DNA of 64,000 bases, taken from contig NZ_CP036164.1 in NCBI RefSeq assembly GCF_004295485.1, positions 2,046,001 through 2,110,000 on the forward strand, read 5' to 3'. Made by a program: the position numbers and the translations under genes. Of the stretch, positions 56,445 to 64,000 are shown one piece after another (the stretch's first letter is position 1; the number at the start of each line of letters is the position of its first letter). The DNA is from Janibacter limosus (GTDB lineage Bacteria > Actinomycetota > Actinomycetes > Actinomycetales > Dermatophilaceae). The notes beneath the pieces were generated by a model. That model ran no database searches. It was not told the origin of the DNA and saw nothing but the letters and a program-made list of their open reading frames with translations.

Positions 56445-57224
56445 ATGGCCACCCCACTCGTCACCGTCGAGACCACCGACACCGTCACGACCATCACCAT
56501 CGAGCAGCCCCAGACCCGCAACGCCCTGTCGCTGCCCGTCATGGAGGCCGTCATCGACGCCCTCGAGGAGGTGGCTCGGCGCACCGACGTCCACGCGGTC
56601 GTCCTCGCGACGGCCGGGCACGTCTTCTCCTCGGGCCACAACCTCGCCGAGGTCCGGGCCGCCGACCGGCAGGAGCAGCAGCGGATCTTCTCGGTCTGCT
56701 CGCGGATGATGCTGCTGGTCCAGCAGATCCCGCAGCCGGTCATCGCCCGGGTCCAGGGCGTCGCCACTGCGGCCGGGTGCCAGCTCGTGGCCTCGTGCGA
56801 CCTGGCGGTCGCCGCTGAGTCCGCTCGCTTCGCCACGCCGGGCGTGCGCATCGGGCTCTTCTGCTCCACCCCGATGGTCGCGCTCTCTCGCGCCGTCCCC
56901 CGCAAGCAGGCGATGCGGATGCTGCTCACCGGCGAGATGGTCCCGGCCGACCGGGCACTCGCGATGGGTCTGGTCTCCGACGTCGTCCCGGACGAGGACC
57001 TGGTCACCGCGACCGCCGAGCTGGCGCGCACCGTCGCGACCGCGTCGTCGGCCACGGTGGCCATCGGCAAGCGCGCCTTCTACGACCAGATCGACCTGCC
57101 GATCGAGGCGGCCTACGAGCAGATGACCCAGGTCATGGTCGACAACTCCTTGACCCCGGACGCCCGGGAGGGCATCGGGGCCTTCCTCGACAAGCGCGAG
57201 CCCCAGTGGCAGCACCGCGTCTGA
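56445..57224 (+). CDS. Enoyl-CoA hydratase/isomerase family protein
   Basis: A 259-residue crotonase-fold enzyme. The oxyanion-hole segments SSGHNLAEVRAAD (residues ~64-76) and ATAAGCQLVASCDLAVAAESARFATPGVRIGL are clear. The Glu pair of classical enoyl-CoA hydratase is not obvious, so the reaction may differ; it resembles human ECHDC3-type proteins. The ATG at 56445 is chosen; it diverges from gltX. Confidence 0.87.
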   Translation: MATPLVTVETTDTVTTITIEQPQTRNALSLPVMEAVIDALEEVARRTDVHAVVLATAGHVFSSGHNLAEVRAADRQEQQRIFSVCSRMMLLVQQIPQPVIARVQGVATAAGCQLVASCDLAVAAESARFATPGVRIGLFCSTPMVALSRAVPRKQAMRMLLTGEMVPADRALAMGLVSDVVPDEDLVTATAELARTVATASSATVAIGKRAFYDQIDLPIEAAYEQMTQVMVDNSLTPDAREGIGAFLDKREPQWQHRV

Positions 57225-57235
57225 GGTGAGGTGCC

Positions 57236-57264
57236 GGACGAAGGGGGTGCCCCCCCCTTCGTCC
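57236..57264. terminator. Bidirectional terminator made of an inverted CGAAGGG pair
   Basis: GGACGAAGGGGG (57236-57247) pairs with CCCCCTTCGTCC (57253-57264) around five bases in a convergent space. Confidence 0.8.
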
Positions 57265-57270
57265 GCCGCG

Positions 57271-58167
57271 TCAGGTCAGGAGGTCGTCGAGCACCCGACC
57301 GCACTCGTCGCGCAGCCGGCCCTGGGGCCCGAGCCCGATGGCGAGCGCCAGTCGCAGCGCCCACGCCCGGGCCCGCGTCCACGTCGCGTCGTCGTGGGGC
57401 CGCACCGCCTGGACCTCGGCGATGAAGTCGTCCGCTCCCTTCGCGTCGAAGAGGAGGAAGGCAGCGGCCAGGTCGCACGCCGGGTCGCCACTGGTGACAT
57501 CGCCGAAGTCGATGAGCGCCACCGGGTCCAGCAGGACATTGCCCGCGTGGACGTCGCCGTGCACCCACACCGGCGGGCCGCCCCATGCGGGAGCGCTCGA
57601 CCAGGACTCCCAGCGCCGGGTCACCTCCCCGGCGTCCACCTCGCGTCCGTGCGGCAGGTGGATGGGTCGCGACGCGAGAGCCGCGATCGCCTCCCGGGTG
57701 GCGTCCTCGCGGTCGGCGAGCGGCACGCCGCGATAGGCGTTCGTGGGCGGGTGCTCGCCGACCGCCACAGGTTGGTGGAGGGCGGTCAGAGCCCTCGCCA
57801 GCTGCGGGGCGAAGGGGGCCCGGTCCGCCACGACCACGTCGAGGGCGACCGTGCCGGGCAGGTGGCGCACGACCGACCAGTGCCACGGGTAGTCCCCCTG
57901 CGGCCGGCCGGCGTGGACGATGTCGGGCACGGCCACGGGCAGCCGGGGAGCGAGCAGCGGCAGCACCTCCTGCTCGTGCCGCACGAGATCACCCGCGAGC
58001 GCGCGCCGGGGACAGCGGACGAGCAGGTCGTCACCGAGGGCCAGGATCTCGTTGTCCCAACCGTGGGCGAAGGGGGCGAGCGCCCGGCCGTCGAGCAACG
58101 CCGGGGCCTGCTGCCGCAGCAGGCCCGTCACGAGGTCGGTCGTCACCTCGACCGTGTCCGGGTACAC
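57271..58167 (-). CDS. Aminoglycoside phosphotransferase (APH) family kinase
   Basis: A 298-residue protein-kinase-like fold. VHGDVHAGNVLLDPVALIDFGDVTSGDPACDLAAAFLLF holds the catalytic Asp (HGDxHxxN) and the metal Asp (DFGD). The family includes antibiotic-modifying, macrolide and small-molecule kinases, so resistance should not be assumed. The start is GTG at 58167, three bases after the ynfA-like stop. Confidence 0.85.
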   Translation of the reverse strand: MYPDTVEVTTDLVTGLLRQQAPALLDGRALAPFAHGWDNEILALGDDLLVRCPRRALAGDLVRHEQEVLPLLAPRLPVAVPDIVHAGRPQGDYPWHWSVVRHLPGTVALDVVVADRAPFAPQLARALTALHQPVAVGEHPPTNAYRGVPLADREDATREAIAALASRPIHLPHGREVDAGEVTRRWESWSSAPAWGGPPVWVHGDVHAGNVLLDPVALIDFGDVTSGDPACDLAAAFLLFDAKGADDFIAEVQAVRPHDDATWTRARAWALRLALAIGLGPQGRLRDECGRVLDDLLT

Positions 58168-58170
58168 GGC

Positions 58171-58506
58171 TCAGGCCGAGCGCGGTGCGTACATGATCAC
58201 CGCGACGCCGACGAGGCAGAGCAGCGCGCCGGTGACGTCGAAGCGGTCCGGCCGGAAGCCGTCGAAGGCCATCCCCCACAGCAGCGAGCCGGCGACGAAG
58301 ACCCCGCCGTAGGCCGCGAGGATCCGGCCGAAACTGGCATCGGGCTGCAGCGTCGCGACGGCGCCGTAGAGGCCGAGCGCGATGACGCCGGCCCCGATCC
58401 ACAACCAGCCGCGGTGCTCACGCACGCCCTGCCAGACGAGCCACGCCCCACCGATCTCGAGCAGCGCCGCGAGGACGAAGAGCGGGACCGAGCGGGCGAC
58501 GTCCAC
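58171..58506 (-). CDS. YnfA family (UPF0060) small membrane protein
   Basis: A 111-residue four-helix membrane protein: [42 protein letters not shown] and [46 protein letters not shown] are diagnostic. YnfA is related to small multidrug-resistance transporters. The GTG at 58506 lies two bases after the FAH-family stop, so it is in that operon. Confidence 0.93.
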   Translation of the reverse strand: MDVARSVPLFVLAALLEIGGAWLVWQGVREHRGWLWIGAGVIALGLYGAVATLQPDASFGRILAAYGGVFVAGSLLWGMAFDGFRPDRFDVTGALLCLVGVAVIMYAPRSA

Positions 58507-58508
58507 GA

Positions 58509-59285
58509 CTACTCGGCGTTGACGAAGGGGTTGGACAGCGTGCCGATCGCGTCGATCTCGATGTCGACGCGCTGACCGGCGACGACCGGCCCGACACCCG
58601 CCGGGGTGCCGGTGAGGATGACATCGCCGGGCAGCAGGGTGAAGGCCCGGGAGCAGTGGCTGATGAGGTGCGCGACGCCGTGCACCATGTCGGAGCTGTG
58701 GCCGTCCTGGACGACCTCGCCGTCGCGGCGGGTGAGGATCGAGACGTCCTGGGGGTCGAGGTCGGTCTCGATCCACGGGCCGAGCGGGCAGAAGGTGTCC
58801 ATGCCCTTGGCCCGCGCCCACTGACCATCGCCGCGCTGCAGGTCGCGTGCGGAGACGTCGTTGGCGATCGTGTAGCCGAAGATGACCTTCTTGGCCTCCT
58901 CCGGCTCGATGTCCTTGCACATCCGGCCGATGATGACCGCGAGCTCGCCCTCGTAGTGGACCTCCGAGGTGAGCTTCGTCGGGATGACGACCGGGTCGCC
59001 GGGCCCGATCACCGCGGTGTTGGGGATGAGGAAGATCATCGGCTCGTCAGGGACGTCCGTGCCCATCTCGGCGGCGTGGTCGGCGTAGTTGCGGCCGATG
59101 CCGATCACCTTGCTGCGCGGGATGGTGGGCGCCAGCAGGCGCACCTCGTCGACCGTCGTGACCTTGCCCGTCAGCTCGATGCGTTGGTAGAACGGGTCCC
59201 CGCTCACCTCGGCGATCTTTTTGCCGTCTGCGTCGACGAGCCCGTAGACGGGGTCGTCACCTTCGGTATATCTCGCGATGCGCAC
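58509..59285 (-). CDS. Fumarylacetoacetate hydrolase (FAH) family protein
   Basis: A 258-residue FAH-fold enzyme. [54 protein letters not shown] (metal Glu residues) and [25 protein letters not shown] are present. Members hydrolyse or decarboxylate 2,4-diketo compounds in aromatic degradation; the gene is a routine neighbour of gltX in actinobacteria. The GTG at 59285 is fixed by TAGTGT seven bases upstream. Confidence 0.92.
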   Translation of the reverse strand: MRIARYTEGDDPVYGLVDADGKKIAEVSGDPFYQRIELTGKVTTVDEVRLLAPTIPRSKVIGIGRNYADHAAEMGTDVPDEPMIFLIPNTAVIGPGDPVVIPTKLTSEVHYEGELAVIIGRMCKDIEPEEAKKVIFGYTIANDVSARDLQRGDGQWARAKGMDTFCPLGPWIETDLDPQDVSILTRRDGEVVQDGHSSDMVHGVAHLISHCSRAFTLLPGDVILTGTPAGVGPVVAGQRVDIEIDAIGTLSNPFVNAE

Positions 59286-59292
59286 GAACCCC

Positions 59293-59314
59293 ACACTAGG
59301 CGACTGCCTACCCT
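59293..59314. promoter_or_regulatory. Divergent leaderless promoters for the FAH and glycosylase-like genes
   Basis: Minus-strand TAGTGT (59293-59298) and plus-strand TACCCT (59309-59314) each lie seven bases before a start codon (GTG 59285 and ATG 59322). Confidence 0.65.
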
Positions 59315-59321
59315 GTCTGCG

Positions 59322-60191
59322 ATGACCTCCACGACCCTGCCCCGCGACGAGTGGCTCGCCCGCGCCCGGGCGCACGAGGCTGCGGTCGACGAGCTGACCA
59401 CCGGTCACCGTGGTCGTCGCGCCCGTGGCGAGCGGCACCCGGTCGAGGACTTCCTCTTCGAGTACTACGCCCACCGCCCCTCCCACCTGCGGCGCTGGCA
59501 CCCCGGCCCGGGCGTCGAGCTCGCGGACGCCCCCGAGTACGAAGGGAGGTCCGGTTACGTCGTCGACGATGACGGATCGGCCCGCCTGGACGTGGCCGGC
59601 TTCGTGGGGCGAAGGGAGCGGACCGTCACCTTCGTCAGGCAGTTGCTCACCGCGACGCTGTCGCGGCCGGGGACCCACGACTGCTTCGGGCTGCACGAGT
59701 GGGCGATGGTCCACGGCCTGCAGCCGGGCGAGCAGCGGCACGAGCAGCTCCCCCTTCGCCTCGACCGGGCGCAGACCGACGCCGTCGTGGAGTCGCACCG
59801 GATCAAGTGCAGCCATGCCGACGCATACCGCTTCTTCACACCGACAGCGCTGGGGCTCAACTCCCTTCGCCCGACCCGCGACGACCAGCTGGAGCACGAG
59901 CAGCCGGCCTGCCTGCACGCGGGGATGGACACCTACAAGTGGGCCTTCAAGCTCGCTCCGGCGATGCCGTCGGAGATCACGCTCGACGCCTTCCGCCACG
60001 CGCTGCGCATCCGGCGGCTCGACATGCAGGCCTCCCCCTACGACGTCTCGGACTTCGACCTGGACCCCGTCGCGATCGAGACGAGCGAGGGCAAGGCGGA
60101 GTACGTCGCCCGCCAGCGGGAGCTGATGGTGACGTCCAACTCCCTTCGCCGGCGGCTGCTCGACGTCTGCGACCTGCTGCTGCCCGAGTGA
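59322..60191 (+). CDS. Actinobacterial protein annotated as 3-methyladenine DNA glycosylase
   Basis: A 289-residue soluble protein. I recognise it as the conserved actinobacterial family usually labelled 3-methyladenine DNA glycosylase (HPVEDFLFEYYAHRPSHLRRWHPGPG, GLHEWAMVHGL, IKCSHADAYRFFTPTA, LDMQASPYDVSDF). It shows no helix-hairpin-helix motif that I can see, so the activity is by label only. The recurring CCCTTCG word lies three times in it, each coding Leu-Arg with the rare codon CTT. Confidence 0.75.
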   Translation: MTSTTLPRDEWLARARAHEAAVDELTTGHRGRRARGERHPVEDFLFEYYAHRPSHLRRWHPGPGVELADAPEYEGRSGYVVDDDGSARLDVAGFVGRRERTVTFVRQLLTATLSRPGTHDCFGLHEWAMVHGLQPGEQRHEQLPLRLDRAQTDAVVESHRIKCSHADAYRFFTPTALGLNSLRPTRDDQLEHEQPACLHAGMDTYKWAFKLAPAMPSEITLDAFRHALRIRRLDMQASPYDVSDFDLDPVAIETSEGKAEYVARQRELMVTSNSLRRRLLDVCDLLLPE

Positions 60192-60213
60192 CGCCGGTCG
60201 GTGTCACGCTGGG

Positions 60214-61035
60214 GTGGTGGACATGCCTCTGGAGACCCAGCCTCGTCGCTTCTACGACGGCGGGCCGGCCGGGGGCCGGCCCGACCCGACCGCGCCCCCG
60301 CTCATCGTCCTCGAGCGGACCCTCGACATGGACGTCGACGAGTTCCACATGGGGCGCCGGCTGGCCTACCGCGACCGGGAGCTCGGGCAGCTGCTCGTGC
60401 CGGTCGACATGACGACCTTCTCCACCGACCTGACCTCGGTGCCCTCGATCTTCCTGTGGCTCGTCCCCCGGCTCGGCCGGCACCTGCCGGCCGCCCTGCT
60501 GCACGACGGGCTCGTCAGCGGGTCCTTCACCGCCGCGCCCGGGGTGACGATCGACCGCGAGCGCGCGGACCTCGTCTTCCGAGCAGCCATGGCCGACACC
60601 GGGACCGGGCTCATCAGGCGCTGGCTGATGTGGACGGCCGTCACGCTGGGGACGATCTTCCAGGACCGCAGCACCATGTGGTCGGCGGCCGAGCGACTGC
60701 GCTGGCGGGTCACTGCCGTCGGCACCCTCGCGCTCACCGCGTTGCTGGGTGTCATCGCCACACTTGACCTCTTCGATGTCCGGGTCCCCCTCATCGGTGG
60801 CGTTCCTTGGATGGCGGAGCGAGTGTGGTGGGTCGAGCTCATCACCGGCGCGATCGGGGCTGTCGTCGTCCCCCTGCTCCTCGGTCTGCTGTGGGGCCGG
60901 TTCCGAGCAGCCGGCATGATCGCCGGCGTCGCGCTGGCGCTCCTGCTGCACGTGACCGCGGCGGTCGCGCTGCTGACCGGCGTCTACCAGATCGCTGAGC
61001 GCCTGGTGACCCGAGCGACTCCGGAGGAGACCTGA
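60214..61035 (+). CDS. DUF1353 domain membrane protein
   Basis: A 273-residue protein. Residues ~35-110 resemble DUF1353 (TDLTSVPSIFLWLVPRLGRHLPAALLHDGLV), a domain also found in phage proteins. Three hydrophobic segments follow (VGTLALTALLGVIATLDL, ELITGAIGAVVVPLLLGLLWG, MIAGVALALLLHVTAAVALLTGV). Function is unknown. The start is uncertain: GTG at 60214 or 60217 or ATG at 60223; CACGCT lies just upstream. Confidence 0.75.
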   Translation: MVDMPLETQPRRFYDGGPAGGRPDPTAPPLIVLERTLDMDVDEFHMGRRLAYRDRELGQLLVPVDMTTFSTDLTSVPSIFLWLVPRLGRHLPAALLHDGLVSGSFTAAPGVTIDRERADLVFRAAMADTGTGLIRRWLMWTAVTLGTIFQDRSTMWSAAERLRWRVTAVGTLALTALLGVIATLDLFDVRVPLIGGVPWMAERVWWVELITGAIGAVVVPLLLGLLWGRFRAAGMIAGVALALLLHVTAAVALLTGVYQIAERLVTRATPEET

Positions 61036-61040
61036 GGCGG

Positions 61041-61140
61041 ACGACGAAGGAGGGTCGGCGCGCATCAAACCGAAGTCGGGCACGACAACCGCCGCGGACA
61101 GGACAACGAAGGACTTCGGCGCGCGCCGACCCTTCGTCGT
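61041..61140. ncRNA. Structured repeat element, copy B (two covarying stems)
   Basis: ACGACGAAG (61041-61049) with CTTCGTCGT (61132-61140), then GGTCGGCGCGC (61053-61063) with 61121-61131, linker ATCAAA, inner stem CCGAAGTC (61070-61077) with GACTTCGG (61112-61119). Compared with copy A the inner stem swaps T-A for A-T and the outer stem changes sequence while still pairing. It fills the convergent space between the DUF1353 and PucR genes. Confidence 0.6.
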
Positions 61141-61167
61141 CGGCAGCACCGGATGCGGCGACCAGGG

Positions 61168-62322
61168 TCACTGTCGGTCGCCGAGCACGAGCAGCCCCAG
61201 GTGCAGCTCGAGCCGGTCGCGGCCGCGGGAGAGGTCAAGGCCGGTGATCGCCTCGATCCGACGCAGGCGGGCGTAGACGCTCTGCCGGTGCAGGTCGAGG
61301 CGGAGCGAGGTGGCGGCCATCGAGCCGGCCTCGTCGAGGTAGACGGCGGCGGTCTCGACGAGCTCCGGTGCGGCAGCGAGCAGCTCGGCGACCGCCGGGG
61401 TGCGCACCGCCTCGAGCAGCTCGTCACCGGCCGTGCCGCCGAGCAGCCGCTCGATGCCGAGCGAGGACCACGGGTGGACCCGTGCGGCTGCCGGCAGCGA
61501 TGGCGCACCGGGGCTCGTCGGACGCACGACACGAAGGGCGGCCCTCCCCTCGCGCAGGGACCGAGCCACCTCGGTGAGGGGCACGAGATCGCCCACCCCG
61601 GCGACGACCTGCTCGTCGACGACCCGGTCGGCGGCGCGCAGCGCCGTCTCGGCCGCGGACTGGACCTCGGCGTCGCTGGCGGCCGGGACGACGAGGAGGA
61701 GATCGCCGGAGCGCTCGGCGACCCCGATGCGGCGCGGCAGCCCACGCGGCCCGTGGACCTCCTCGGCGCGCAGCCGGACGCCGGGCGCCGCTCCGAGGAC
61801 GACGACACCAGCCCGCGTTGCCGGGTCGACGGCGAGCTCGTCAGCGAGCTCACGCGCCGGACCGGTGCGCGCACCCGGCTCCGCGTCGAGCAGGTCGAGG
61901 ACGAGCCGCTCGGTCTCACGACGGCGCGAGGCGAGCCGGGCAAGGTGCTCGCCAGCCTGGTCGGCGAGCACGCCTGCGGCGCGGACCCGCTCGAGCGACA
62001 GGCCCTCGGGCGGCTCGACCGCCCACAGGTATCCCTGGACAACGCCACGCCACCGGGCCGGCAAGCACAGGCGGGCCGCGGTCCCCCGCTCCTCGTCGGC
62101 CGGGATGTGCACCGGGCCGCTCGCCCGGGCGATGCCGAAGCTCTCGAACCACTCGCGCGTGCGCGGGTGCGCCCCGCGGGAGAGGACGGTCTCGGCCCGC
62201 ACGCTGTCGACATCGCCCGCGTGGGCGGCGAAGGCGAGCAGGCGGAAGCGCCGGTCCTCCAGGGTCACCGGGGCGAGGAGGATCGCGGACGCCTCGTCGA
62301 CGAGGTCCTGCACGTCTGCCAT
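61168..62322 (-). CDS. PucR family transcriptional regulator
   Basis: A 384-residue regulator. The N-half is a GAF/CdaR-like sensing region; the C-terminal PucR helix-turn-helix reads LDEAGSMAATSLRLDLHRQSVYARLRRIEAITGLDLSRGRDRLELHLGLLV. Its divergence from putA suggests it is the proline-responsive activator, as known for PutR/PrpR-type regulators in actinobacteria. TACATT lies six bases before the ATG at 62322. Confidence 0.9.
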   Translation of the reverse strand: MADVQDLVDEASAILLAPVTLEDRRFRLLAFAAHAGDVDSVRAETVLSRGAHPRTREWFESFGIARASGPVHIPADEERGTAARLCLPARWRGVVQGYLWAVEPPEGLSLERVRAAGVLADQAGEHLARLASRRRETERLVLDLLDAEPGARTGPARELADELAVDPATRAGVVVLGAAPGVRLRAEEVHGPRGLPRRIGVAERSGDLLLVVPAASDAEVQSAAETALRAADRVVDEQVVAGVGDLVPLTEVARSLREGRAALRVVRPTSPGAPSLPAAARVHPWSSLGIERLLGGTAGDELLEAVRTPAVAELLAAAPELVETAAVYLDEAGSMAATSLRLDLHRQSVYARLRRIEAITGLDLSRGRDRLELHLGLLVLGDRQ

Positions 62323-62391
62323 CAGACAAATGTATGCCAGTCGACCCACTCGGTAGGACAGGTGTCTGTGGCGATGGCCACGACCGGCACC

Positions 62392-62397
62392 TACCGT
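62392..62397 (+). promoter_or_regulatory. TAnnnT box seven bases before putA
   Basis: TACCGT is followed by seven bases and the ATG at 62405. The minus-strand TACATT of the PucR gene is at 62329-62334, so the divergent control region spans only about 60 bp. Confidence 0.6.
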
Positions 62398-62404
62398 CGA
62401 AGAC

Positions 62405-64000
62405 ATGACCACCACCTCTGCGCCGACCGACCCGAGCACCGCAGCCTTCGCCCCCTTCGTCGAGGACGCGATCGCCCTCGCCGAGCGGTGGTCCGCTGCC
62501 GCCCACGCCGGGGAGACCAGGCGCGAGGCGCAGACGACCGGTCAGTTGGCCGCCCTGCTGTCCGACCACGCCGGGCTCGACCTCGCGGTCTTCTTCGTCG
62601 ACCGCGTCGCCCGCCCCGAGGACAACACGGTCGCCGCGACTGCGCTGAACAGGATCACCGCGTCGGACTCCGCGTCCTTCCTCGGCACCCTCGACCGCAG
62701 CCTCCTCGGCCTCGGTGCCCGTGCGGCGAAGATCGCCCCCCAGGTCGTCGTGCCCGCCGCCCGCGCCCGGATGAAGCAGATGGTCGGCCACCTCATCGTC
62801 GACGCCCGTGACCCGAAGCTCGGCAAGCACCTGGCTGCCGCCCGCGAGGACGGGTTCCGACTCAACATCAACCTCCTCGGCGAGGCCGTGCTCGGCGAGA
62901 GCGAGGCGGCCGCGCGCACCGAGCGCACCCGCGAGATCCTCGAGCGCGCCGACGTCGACTACGCCTCGATCAAGGTCTCCTCGCTCGTCAGCCAGATCAG
63001 TACCTGGGACACCGACGGCACCGTCGAGCGCTGCCTGACCCGGCTGCGGCCGCTCTACGAGACCGCCAAGGCGTCCACGCCGCACGCCTTCGTCAACCTC
63101 GACATGGAGGAGTACCGCGACCTCGAGATGACGATGGAGGTCTTCATGACCCTGTTGTCCGAGCCGCAGTTCCACGACCTCGAGGCCGGCATCGTCCTGC
63201 AGGGCTACCTGCCCGACGCCCTGCCCGCGATGGAGCGGCTCGTCGACTTCGCGATCGGGCGCCGCGACGCCGGCGGCGCTCCGATCAAGATCCGCCTCGT
63301 CAAGGGCGCCAACCTCGCGATGGAGCGCGTCGAGGCGGCCATGCACGGCTGGGAGCAGGCGCCCTACCCGACCAAGGCCGACGTCGACGCCAACTACCTG
63401 CGCTGCATCGAGCGCGCGCTGCGCCCCGAGCTCGCCGGGGCCCTGCGCCTGGGCGTCGCCTCGCACAACCTCTACGACGTCGCCGCCGCGCACCTGCTCG
63501 CGCAGCACCGTGGTGTCCAGGACTCCCTCGACGTCGAGATGCTCCAGGGCATGTCGCCCGCGCAGGCCCGGGCCGTGCGCGACGAGGTCGGCACGGTGAT
63601 CCTCTACACGCCGGTCGTCGCGCCCAAGGACTTCGACGCAGCCGTCTCCTACCTCGTGCGCCGCCTCGAGGAGACCGCCTCGCCGGAGAACTACATCCAC
63701 GCCTCCTTCGCCGACGACCCGGCCGCCATGCCCGACCAGGAGCGCCGCTTCCGCGCCAGCATCGAGGACATCGGGTCCGTCCCCGTCGGCCCGCGCCGCT
63801 CCGCCGAGCGCGCCCCGATCGGTGACGACTTCGACAACACCCCCGACTCCGACCCGGCCCTGCCCGCCACCCGTGAGTGGGCCGCCCGCGCCGTCACCGC
63901 CGCGCGCCCCGAACCGACCTCACCCCACCTGGCCATCACCGAGGCGGTCGACGACGTCGTCGACGTCGCGCGCACCGCGCAGCAGAGTTGGGCGGCGCGG
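62405..64000 (+). CDS. putA: Bifunctional proline dehydrogenase / glutamate-semialdehyde dehydrogenase, N-terminal part
   Basis: 532 codons are present and the frame is still open at the window edge. The proline dehydrogenase barrel is clear: LNINLLGEAVLGESEA, DYASIKVSSLVSQIS, AFVNLDMEEYRDLEMTMEVF, GIVLQGYLPDALPAMERL, IRLVKGANLAMERVEA and VASHNLYDVAAAHLLA. After ENYIHASF the RFRASIEDIGSVPVGPRR segment begins the linker into an aldehyde dehydrogenase domain, so this is the fused PutA type, oxidising proline to glutamate. It lacks the DNA-binding domain of enterobacterial PutA, which fits regulation by the divergent PucR gene. Confidence 0.93.
   Translation, partial: MTTTSAPTDPSTAAFAPFVEDAIALAERWSAAAHAGETRREAQTTGQLAALLSDHAGLDLAVFFVDRVARPEDNTVAATALNRITASDSASFLGTLDRSLLGLGARAAKIAPQVVVPAARARMKQMVGHLIVDARDPKLGKHLAAAREDGFRLNINLLGEAVLGESEAAARTERTREILERADVDYASIKVSSLVSQISTWDTDGTVERCLTRLRPLYETAKASTPHAFVNLDMEEYRDLEMTMEVFMTLLSEPQFHDLEAGIVLQGYLPDALPAMERLVDFAIGRRDAGGAPIKIRLVKGANLAMERVEAAMHGWEQAPYPTKADVDANYLRCIERALRPELAGALRLGVASHNLYDVAAAHLLAQHRGVQDSLDVEMLQGMSPAQARAVRDEVGTVILYTPVVAPKDFDAAVSYLVRRLEETASPENYIHASFADDPAAMPDQERRFRASIEDIGSVPVGPRRSAERAPIGDDFDNTPDSDPALPATREWAARAVTAARPEPTSPHLAITEAVDDVVDVARTAQQSWAAR

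Noticed and set aside
57271..58167. An antibiotic-resistance gene
   Set aside because: APH-family folds cover many kinases; no motif here identifies an antibiotic substrate.

Overview
The window is chromosomal DNA of a high-G+C Gram-positive bacterium. The gene order xerC-dprA-comM-yraN-DUF2469-rnhB-lepB-rplS-trmD-rimM-khpA-rpsP, then ffh, glnD-glnB-amt, ftsY, smc, mutM-rnc-rpmF-DUF177-coaD-rsmD-recG-fakA, rpmB, thiL, ddl, gpsA-plsC, hupB, leuDC-ndgR, gltX is the conserved core block of Actinomycetota. The overall character (leaderless starts, HupB-like HU, PucR beside putA, TrmD fused to an acetyltransferase) suggests Micrococcales, perhaps Intrasporangiaceae such as Janibacter. That family placement is inference. 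No phage, insertion sequence, CRISPR array or toxin-antitoxin locus is visible.

Region by region. 1-1.3 kb: the end of a PLP aminotransferase and an M23 peptidase. 1.4-12 kb: a minus-strand block for DNA recombination and uptake (XerC, DprA, ComM), RNase HII, two signal peptidases, L19, tRNA m1G37 methylation and 30S maturation/S16. 12.1-16.5 kb: an accessory stretch (Rrf2 regulator divergent from a TauE/SafE exporter, amidohydrolase, NAD(P)-binding protein, alpha/beta hydrolase) with two short tandem-repeat arrays. 16.5-25 kb: SRP protein Ffh, the amt-glnB-glnD nitrogen operon with a candidate GlnR site, and FtsY. 25-33.5 kb: DUF309 protein, M13 peptidase, SMC, methionine aminopeptidase, chorismate mutase and DUF4262 protein. 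33.5-43.7 kb: acylphosphatase, a surface acyltransferase, then the MutM/RNase III/L32/CoaD/RsmD/RecG/FakA-like block. 43.9-50 kb: L28, ThiL, DUF3515 lipoprotein, Ddl, a Cys/Met-metabolism PLP enzyme, GpsA and PlsC. 50-57 kb: HU-like protein, LeuDC with the IclR regulator NdgR, tRNA-Glu and tRNA-Gln beside GltX, and an enoyl-CoA hydratase. 57-64 kb: a phosphotransferase-YnfA-FAH operon, a DNA glycosylase-like protein, a DUF1353 membrane protein, and a PucR regulator divergent from putA, which runs off the end.

The unusual signals are mostly not protein genes. (1) The heptamer CCCTTCG/CGAAGGG is strongly over-represented, lies inside genes even where it forces the rare Leu codon CTT, and is paired head-to-head in several terminators, as uptake sequences are in other naturally competent bacteria. 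(2) Two copies of a structured element with compensatory stem changes sit in convergent intergenic regions (54.33-54.42 kb and 61.04-61.14 kb). (3) Many genes start exactly seven bases after a TAnnnT box, which indicates leaderless transcription. (4) A 32-bp tandem repeat carries a long perfect palindrome at 44.15 kb, and a long hairpin lies upstream of ftsY. (5) TrmD carries a C-terminal GNAT domain.
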